Assembly (NCBI GenBank): GCA_044224215.1
Contig: JBGAKX010000091.1
Location: 1-18,486 of the forward strand
Length of the DNA: 18,486 nt
Reading direction: 5' to 3'
Origin: DAOMFM01 sp035429825
Lineage (GTDB): Bacteria; Acidobacteriota; Blastocatellia; UBA7656; JADIYM01
Positions 13,650-18,486 of the stretch are shown in pieces (position 1 is the stretch's first letter; each line of letters begins with the position of its first letter). Made by a program: the position numbers and the translations under genes. The notes beneath the pieces are model-generated. The model was not told the DNA's origin and ran no database searches. It saw only the letters and a list, made by a program, of their open reading frames with translations.

Positions 13650-14366
13650 ATGGGTACTCGACGTCTCGGAGTCGCGCTGTGCGGACTGATTCTCGTCTCT
13701 ACGTTCGGCGTTGCGACGTCCGCATACTGCCAGGAGACGGCCGCATCCGTCGCATCGCGCATGCGGATGCACGTCGAGAACGCCGGCATGCACTGGACCG
13801 ACGAGCCGATCGTCAACGCGGACCAGTGCATCACGCGCGCCGCGGGAACGCTCGGCCAGGTTCAGTCGTTGCTCGTCGATCTCGCAGGGTCGGAATACGC
13901 CGTGGCGGTGACGCGCGTCGAGATGACACGCGCTCCCGATTCGCTGCTGCATCACGGCACGCCGCTGCTCGTCACGATCACCGCTCACCTTGTCGCTCAC
14001 GACGACGAGGCGACGCGACGTGAGCGGTGGACAATGCCGGCACTGTTCACGCTCGTGCTGCGCAGCGCCGTGCAGTCCCAGCAGACCGTCGTCATGGAAG
14101 GCAAGGTTGGCGACGGCACGTTCCACATCGAGGGGCGAACGCACGGCGCCAACGGCGCCGCGCCGATCGTCAAGGGGCTCGACGCGGGACCGTCAAAGCT
14201 CGTCACCGCGGCCGAAATCAAGCAATCACGGACGGTCGAGGGGGTTCCGGACCAGCGCACACGCACGCAGAACAAGGAGAATCTCGTGGTGAGCTTCATC
14301 GTGTCGGGGACGTATTCCGCGCAGAATCTCTCCGTCGATGCGCTGAAGGCGATGTCCTACCAGTAA
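13650..14366 (+). CDS. Exported protein of unknown function
   Basis: This is a 238-residue protein with a clear N-terminal signal sequence: basic MGTRR, then a hydrophobic core to about residue 24, likely cut after TSA. A Cys lies just after that point, but the residues before it do not form a proper lipobox, so secretion by the general route is likelier than lipidation. The mature part is rich in beta strands and polar residues, with one early Trp (HWTDEP), a single further Cys (ADQCIT), and the segments LHHGTPLLVTITAHLV and VVSFIVSGTY. I recognise no family. The ATG at 13650 is chosen for the signal peptide; no good Shine-Dalgarno precedes it. It is divergent from asd (78 bp) and converges on the DUF5335 gene with a 15-bp gap. 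Confidence 0.75.
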   Translation: MGTRRLGVALCGLILVSTFGVATSAYCQETAASVASRMRMHVENAGMHWTDEPIVNADQCITRAAGTLGQVQSLLVDLAGSEYAVAVTRVEMTRAPDSLLHHGTPLLVTITAHLVAHDDEATRRERWTMPALFTLVLRSAVQSQQTVVMEGKVGDGTFHIEGRTHGANGAAPIVKGLDAGPSKLVTAAEIKQSRTVEGVPDQRTRTQNKENLVVSFIVSGTYSAQNLSVDALKAMSYQ

Positions 14367-14381
14367 CGGGAGATCGGTGCG

Positions 14382-14759
14382 TCAGGGGATCTTTTCCGGT
14401 TCGACGCCCGCGTGAAACCGCACCAGGGTTGGCTGACCGCCGTCGGACTCGATCTCGAGCGTCTCGAACGTTCCGCTGTCGAGCTGGCTCGTTGCGAGCC
14501 GAACGTGGGTAGGTTTGGCGATCGAGTGTGTCATGTGAGCCTTTGGGGAGTCGCCGATCATGATGCGGATCGCTTCGTCGTGGCCCGAGTGCGACTCGTA
14601 CGTCGCGCCTTCGAATCGCATCCGCTCGGCACCTGCCTGTGCACCAAACTCGGTGCCCATGATCTCAAGGGTGGCGATCCAGCCCCTGTGCTGCTGGCTG
14701 AAGAGATTCAGGAACGGTCCCCACTCCTCCCTGGGGATCTCTTCGGTCATGGTGTTCAT
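14382..14759 (-). CDS. DUF5335 family protein
   Basis: This is a 125-residue soluble protein. The segments REEWGPFLNLFSQQHRGWIA, IRIMIGDSPKAHMTHSIAKP and THVRLA match the DUF5335 family as I recall it, a short protein of unknown function seen in scattered high-GC and environmental bacteria. The start at 14759 is set by a strong GGGAGGAG on the minus strand (14765-14772), 5 nt upstream; a second ATG at 14750 has longer spacing. The upstream in-frame extension to 14933 is low-quality sequence overlapping the kinase promoter and is left out. No catalytic residues or membrane segments are visible. It is divergent from the histidine kinase gene, with 178 bp between starts. Confidence 0.85.
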   Translation of the reverse strand: MNTMTEEIPREEWGPFLNLFSQQHRGWIATLEIMGTEFGAQAGAERMRFEGATYESHSGHDEAIRIMIGDSPKAHMTHSIAKPTHVRLATSQLDSGTFETLEIESDGGQPTLVRFHAGVEPEKIP

Positions 14760-14891
14760 GGCAGCTCCTCCCAACGCGGATTCACGATGCCCGAGGCAAG
14801 GAGCGTGCCGAGGCGCATGTGGGGCAAAAAACGACCATTTTGAACCGCAAGTGGGCGATATCCCGCCGTTTGTGGGAATTCTTCCTGCCGC

Positions 14892-14900
14892 TGATATACT
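14892..14900 (+). promoter_or_regulatory. Extended -10 promoter for the histidine kinase operon
   Basis: TGATATACT is a TG-n extended -10 with TATACT (5 of 6 to TATAAT), placed 38 bp before the kinase ATG. A weak -35 candidate, TTGTGG (14870-14875), stands 19 bp upstream, which is tolerable for an extended -10 promoter. It probably drives the kinase, phospholipase-like and stress-protein genes. Confidence 0.55.
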
Positions 14901-14937
14901 CGGGCGGAACCATCTTTCAGCGTTTCCAGGCATTCCG

Positions 14938-16440
14938 ATGAAGCGAAACGAGAGCCCTCAGTCCGTCACCGAAGCGGATGTTTCCGTACTCCGCGCGGCG
15001 TTCGAGTGCGCGCTCGACGCGACATTGATCCTGGACGACGACCGCAAAGTTGTGAGCGCAAACCGCGCTGCCGAGCGTCTGTGCGGATCGCCAACCGCCG
15101 AGATCCAGGGCAAGGTGTTCGAGCAGTTGCTCGACGGTCACGGCGGACAGGCGGCATCGGGCTTTGCGTCGCTGTGGGCCGCGGCGGAAGCGTCGGGCGA
15201 GGCGACCGGGATGTTCCGGGTAGTGCGCACGGATGGAGCGATGCGCGACTGCGTGTGCCGGATCACCGCGCATGTCGCACCGGGCCGCCATGTTGTCGTC
15301 ATCCGCGACGGGGCGAGCACGCACGTCGAGGCTGAAGCGGTGCAGCAATCGCTCGAAGAGCTGCAGCACATCAAGTCGGCACTGGATCAGTCCTCGATCG
15401 TGGCGTTCACGGATCGCCACGGCATCATCACGTACGTCAACGACCAGTTCTGCGCCATTTCGAAGTATTCGCGAGAAGAGCTGCTCGGCAAGGACCATCG
15501 CATCGTCAACTCGGGGCTCCATCCCAAGAGCTTCTTCCGCAACTTGTGGGGCACCATCCTGCAGGGCCGCGTGTGGAAGGGCGAGATCCGCAATCGGGCA
15601 AAGGACGGCACCTTCTACTGGGTGGACACGACGATCGTTCCGTTCACCGACGCCAACGGCGTTCCATACCAGTTCGTTGCAATCCGGAGCGACGTCACCA
15701 AGAAGAAGGCGGCCGAAGTGGCGGTCAGGATGGAGGGCATCGGCCGGCTTGCCGGCGGCATCGCGCACGACCTCAACAACCTGCTGTCTCCCATCCTGAT
15801 GTCGGCGCAGCTGCTCGGCGAGCGCGCGACGGACGAGAACACGCGCGAGATGCTCGACATGATTGCCGAAAGCGCGCAGCGCGGATCAAAGATGGTCAAT
15901 AACGTGTTGTCGTTTGCGCGCGGCGCGTCGGGCGAGCGCATCGCGATGCACCCGGGGCACCTGATCAAGGAGGTGCTCAGGTCGATGCGCGAAGTCTGTC
16001 CAAAGGACATCGTGCTGCGGTCGGTCGTGCAGAACGATCTGTGGCACGTCGCCGGCGATCCGACCCAGCTCTACCAGGTGCTCTCGAACCTGTGCATCAA
16101 CGCGCGTGATGCGATGGACGACAAGGGCACGCTGACGCTCTCGGCACGAAACGTGGTGATCGACAGCAAGTCTGCGGACCAGTATGCGGACGCAAAGCCG
16201 GGCCACTATGTCTGCGTGTCCGTCGAGGACACCGGCACCGGGATTCGCGAGGAGGATCTCGGGAAGATCTTCGAGCCGTTCTTCACGACCAAGGAGCACG
16301 GACTCGGCACAGGCATCGGGCTCTCCACGGTGCTCGGGATCGTGCGCGGGCACGGGGGATTCATCGACGTCGTGACAAAGCTCGATCACGGCACGGGGTT
16401 TCACGTCTATCTGCCGGCGCTCGAAGGCGTCGCTTCGTGA
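14938..16440 (+). CDS. PAS-PAS sensor histidine kinase (soluble, orphan)
   Basis: This is a 500-residue kinase with no predicted membrane helix. PAS1 spans about 16-125 and PAS2 about 140-255 (ending YQFVAIRSDVTKKK). HisKA follows with H-box LAGGIAHDLNNLLSPI and phospho-acceptor His277. The HATPase domain has the N-box NLCINARDAM (Asn388), G1 DTGTGI (431-436), an F-box FEPFFTTK (445-452) and G2 GLGTGIGLS (455-463). It ends after the ATPase domain without a receiver, though kinases of this H-box type often carry one. No response regulator is in the window. The ATG at 14938 is chosen because the upstream extension would run through the divergent DUF5335 gene; its ribosome site is weak. Its TGA overlaps the GTG of the next gene (GTGA). 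The signal is unknown; PAS2 may bind a small ligand or cofactor. Confidence 0.93.
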   Translation: MKRNESPQSVTEADVSVLRAAFECALDATLILDDDRKVVSANRAAERLCGSPTAEIQGKVFEQLLDGHGGQAASGFASLWAAAEASGEATGMFRVVRTDGAMRDCVCRITAHVAPGRHVVVIRDGASTHVEAEAVQQSLEELQHIKSALDQSSIVAFTDRHGIITYVNDQFCAISKYSREELLGKDHRIVNSGLHPKSFFRNLWGTILQGRVWKGEIRNRAKDGTFYWVDTTIVPFTDANGVPYQFVAIRSDVTKKKAAEVAVRMEGIGRLAGGIAHDLNNLLSPILMSAQLLGERATDENTREMLDMIAESAQRGSKMVNNVLSFARGASGERIAMHPGHLIKEVLRSMREVCPKDIVLRSVVQNDLWHVAGDPTQLYQVLSNLCINARDAMDDKGTLTLSARNVVIDSKSADQYADAKPGHYVCVSVEDTGTGIREEDLGKIFEPFFTTKEHGLGTGIGLSTVLGIVRGHGGFIDVVTKLDHGTGFHVYLPALEGVAS

Positions 16441-17873
16441 CGGACGCCTCGCACCACGACTACCCGATGCTCGGGCCGCTGGCGCTTGCCGAACGCGCGC
16501 TGTCACGGGCGGCGGGAACATCGGTCATCGACGGCAACAGCGTGCGGCTGCTGTGCGATGCGCGCGAGAACTATCCCGCGTGGGAGGCGGCTATCGAAGC
16601 TGCGACGTCAACCATCAATTTTGAGAGCTACATCATTCACGGCGACGCGGCGGGAAGACGATTTGTCGAGCTGCTCGCCGCAAAGGCGCAGCAGGGCGTG
16701 AAGGTCCGCGTGCTCTATGACTGGGTCGGCGCGCTGGGGAGCTCGTCGCGCATGCTCTGGCGAGCATTGCGCGCGGCGGGTGTCGAGGTGCGCTGCTTCA
16801 ATCCGTTTCGCTTCGACAATCCAATCGGATGGACCGAGCGCGATCATCGAAAGTCGATCACGATCGACAACTCCGTTGGGTTTGTGACGGGGCTCTGCGT
16901 AGGACAGCAGTGGACCGGTGATCCCGAGAAGGGACGCGAGCCGTGGCGCGACACGGGCGTCGAGGTCCGCGGGCCCGCGGTCGCGGCGATCGCGCGCGCG
17001 TTTGCAGACGTGTGGTCGACGACGGGTCCGCCGCTGCCTGCCGACGAGCTTCCGGATGGAAGACACATTCCGATGGCTGGCGACATGAAAGTTCGGGTCA
17101 TCGGGAGCCGGCCGAGTACGGCGGGCGTATACCGGATGGACCAGCTGATCGCGGCGTGGGCGAGCGAAACGCTGTGGCTGACAGATGCCTACTTTGTCGG
17201 TACGACGTCCTACATCCAGGCGATCCGCGCGGCGGCGATGGACGGGGTCGACGTCCGGCTGCTGCTGCCGATGGCGAGCGACGTGCCGGTCGTGGGTGCA
17301 TTGTCGCGCGCGTCGTATCGTCCATTGCTCGAAGGCGGCGTCAGGATCTTTGAGTGGAACGGTCCGATGCTGCACGCAAAGACTGCCGTTGCCGACGGAA
17401 AGTGGGCGCGCGTCGGTTCCACGAATCTGAACTGGGTGAGCTGGATCTCGAACTGGGAGCTCGACGTCGTCGTGCACGACGAGAACTTTGCCGCCGACAT
17501 GGAGGAGCAGTACGAGCGCGACCTCGAGAACGCGACCGAGATCGTTCTGAGCGAAAGGAATCGCGTGCAGTCGGTCGCACCACGGACGCGGCGGCGCCGG
17601 CGTCGCGGGAGCGCGCGCGGCAGCGCAAGCAGGGCTGCGGCCGGGGCGATGGGAATTGGAAACGCGGTGAGCGCGGCGATCACGAACCACCGAACACTCG
17701 GGCCCGCCGAAGCGCGAATCATGGCGAATGTCGGGCTACTGCTGATTCCGGTTGCGGTCGTCGCGTGGAAGTGGCCGCGGTCGGTCGCGGTGCCGATTGC
17801 CGTGATGGCAGCGTGGCTTGGGATTACACTTCTTTTGAGAGCTTGGAAACTGAGGCGTGAAAGGACGAAATAG
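16437..17873 (+). CDS. Phospholipase D / cardiolipin-synthase-like protein with C-terminal membrane anchor
   Basis: The 478-residue protein has two intact HKD motifs: HRKSITID (His137, Lys139, Asp144) with GFVTG after it, and HAKTAVAD (His313, Lys315, Asp320) with GSTNLN after it. This two-HKD layout is that of bacterial cardiolipin synthases and related phosphatidyl-transferring enzymes. Canonical ClsA has two N-terminal membrane helices. Here the N-terminus is soluble, while the C-terminus carries an Arg tract (about 383-390), an Ala/Gly/Ser linker and two hydrophobic segments (about 428-446 and 449-468) ending in basic residues. The GTG start overlaps the kinase stop by 4 bp. The stress-protein gene follows 3 bp after its stop. 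Cardiolipin synthesis is the most likely role but is inferred. Confidence 0.88.
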   Translation: MTDASHHDYPMLGPLALAERALSRAAGTSVIDGNSVRLLCDARENYPAWEAAIEAATSTINFESYIIHGDAAGRRFVELLAAKAQQGVKVRVLYDWVGALGSSSRMLWRALRAAGVEVRCFNPFRFDNPIGWTERDHRKSITIDNSVGFVTGLCVGQQWTGDPEKGREPWRDTGVEVRGPAVAAIARAFADVWSTTGPPLPADELPDGRHIPMAGDMKVRVIGSRPSTAGVYRMDQLIAAWASETLWLTDAYFVGTTSYIQAIRAAAMDGVDVRLLLPMASDVPVVGALSRASYRPLLEGGVRIFEWNGPMLHAKTAVADGKWARVGSTNLNWVSWISNWELDVVVHDENFAADMEEQYERDLENATEIVLSERNRVQSVAPRTRRRRRRGSARGSASRAAAGAMGIGNAVSAAITNHRTLGPAEARIMANVGLLLIPVAVVAWKWPRSVAVPIAVMAAWLGITLLLRAWKLRRERTK

Positions 17874-17876
17874 ACG

Positions 17877-18326
17877 ATGAAGATTCTCCTCGCGGTCGAT
17901 GGGTCAAAGACGAGCGACGCGGCGGTTCAGGCGGTGGCGGGCAGAACGTGGCCTGCGGGCAGCGAGGTGCGCATCGTGTCTGCCGTCGAGCCAGCAGTGT
18001 TGCCCGGGTACGACACGTTCGGGTTGTCCGGGCAGTTCTACGCGGATTTGACGCGCGCGAGCATGTCGCGCGCGAGCGACGCGGTCGCAAAGGCGGCTGC
18101 GGCGGTGAAGGCTGCGCATCCCGAGGGTCTGCCGCTCGAGACGGAGACGCTCGACGGCCGGGCGAGCCGGGCGGTGCTCGACGAAGCGGACCGCTGGGGC
18201 GCGGATCTCATCGTCGTGGGATCGCATGGATATGGCGAGGTCGCCCGGTTGCTGCTCGGTTCGGTATCGCACGCAATCGCGATGCACGCAAAGTGCTCGG
18301 TCGAGATCGTGCGCACGCGGGCGTGA
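17877..18326 (+). CDS. Universal stress protein (UspA family, ATP-binding type)
   Basis: This is a 149-residue single Usp domain. It opens with a strand plus Asp, ILLAVDGS (Asp8), and carries the nucleotide-binding pattern G-x2-G-x9-G-S in GSHGYGEVARLLLGS (115-129), which marks the ATP-binding (MJ0577-like) branch. Family proteins act as cytoplasmic stress or energy-state regulators, usually as dimers; partners are not known here. It begins 3 bp after the phospholipase-like gene, with AAGGA at 17861-17865 lying 11 nt before the ATG, so it is the third gene of the kinase operon. It is followed by tandem and inverted repeats. Confidence 0.93.
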   Translation: MKILLAVDGSKTSDAAVQAVAGRTWPAGSEVRIVSAVEPAVLPGYDTFGLSGQFYADLTRASMSRASDAVAKAAAAVKAAHPEGLPLETETLDGRASRAVLDEADRWGADLIVVGSHGYGEVARLLLGSVSHAIAMHAKCSVEIVRTRA

Positions 18327-18337
18327 CGGGGAGCGGG

Positions 18338-18394
18338 TATCGGAACGGTGCGCGGATATCGGAATGGTGCGCGGATATCTGAGCTGAGCGCGGT
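18338..18394. repeat. Three tandem 19-bp direct repeats
   Basis: Units at 18338-18356 and 18357-18375 (TATCGGAACGGTGCGCGGA and the same with one C to T change) are followed by a degenerate third unit at 18376-18394 (14 of 19 matching). They begin 11 bp after the stress-protein stop. The third unit runs into the hairpin at 18384-18403. No function is apparent; replication slippage next to a hairpin could have formed them. Confidence 0.8.
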
Positions 18395-18486
18395 AGCGCT
18401 CAGGCCCCAAGATGCGCCGCCACATACGTGGGGCCGGCGGCCTACGCGACCTCAACGGTTGAAACCCTTGTGCGTTGGGGCCTGAG
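18384..18486. repeat. Inverted-repeat element truncated by the window edge
   Basis: The left end has a perfect hairpin (CTGAGCGC, loop GGTA, GCGCTCAG; 18384-18403). Overlapping it, CTCAGGCCCCAA (18399-18410) is repeated in exact inverse as TTGGGGCCTGAG at the last 12 bases (18475-18486). A further GGCCCC / GGGGCC pair (18403-18408 and 18430-18434 region) and the small palindrome TCAACGGTTGA (about 18452-18462) lie inside. No open reading frame of note is present. The structure resembles a miniature inverted-repeat or REP-like intergenic element; no transposase or REP-associated tyrosine transposase is in the window. Confidence 0.7.

Noticed and set aside
14852..14868. Possible operator GGGCGATATCCC upstream of the kinase
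   Set aside because: The symmetry is short and imperfect, and no second copy is present near other promoters in the window.
14760..14933. N-terminal extension of the DUF5335 gene
   Set aside because: It is low-complexity sequence without family similarity, and a strong ribosome site stands just upstream of 14759.
14560..14937. N-terminal extension of the histidine kinase by 126 codons
   Set aside because: It would run through the antisense DUF5335 gene and the extended -10 promoter. Its residues show no domain, while the PAS region begins normally after the ATG at 14938.
18399..18486. CRISPR or integron-type repeat at the right edge
   Set aside because: There is no regular repeat-spacer pattern, and the structure is an inverted repeat rather than an array.

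Overview
The window is GC-rich bacterial chromosome, densely coded on both strands with short intergenic gaps. The gene mix is ordinary housekeeping: glucose-6-phosphate dehydrogenase, two rRNA methyltransferases and aspartate-semialdehyde dehydrogenase. With it come a large secreted gingipain-type (C25) peptidase, a DUF5335 protein, an archaeal/fungal-class Asd and dispersed CGCAGAT-type palindromic repeats. Together these suggest an Acidobacteriota-like or similar high-GC environmental lineage. That placement is inference; there is no rRNA or other decisive marker. No phage, IS transposase, CRISPR array, tRNA or rRNA gene was recognised.

Layout. Bases 2-2617 (+) hold the 3' part of a probable exported protein, a membrane-anchored protein ending in an FtsK-gamma-like winged helix, and zwf. 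After a repeat copy comes an AraC-HTH/alkyltransferase fusion (2779-3699, +), which meets a dienelactone hydrolase gene (3758-4498, -) tail to tail across a second repeat copy. The hydrolase lies 28 bp downstream of the 1554-residue C25 peptidase gene (4527-9191, -), so the two probably share a transcript. A divergent region (9192-9315) separates the peptidase from a small cupin gene that overlaps an RlmA-like rRNA methyltransferase gene (+). The latter meets an RsmB-like gene (-) tail to tail inside a third repeat copy. A YhhN-family membrane protein (+) shares a CTAG stop with asd (-). Next come an unrecognised exported protein (13650-14366, +) and a DUF5335 gene (14382-14759, -). The last unit (+) is a PAS-PAS histidine kinase overlapping a phospholipase-D/cardiolipin-synthase-like gene by 4 bp, followed 3 bp later by a universal stress protein. 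The window ends in 19-bp tandem repeats and a large inverted-repeat element cut by the window edge.

Most genes act independently. Two blocks look functionally linked: the peptidase/hydrolase pair, and the kinase/phospholipase/stress-protein operon, which reads as a membrane-stress module without an adjacent response regulator. The least conventional observations are the stand-alone membrane-tethered FtsK-gamma-like domain, the palindromic repeats that supply or abut gene stop codons, the kinase-phospholipase coupling, and the truncated terminal repeat, whose continuation can be predicted. I did not find convincing evidence for a complete new defence or mobile system.
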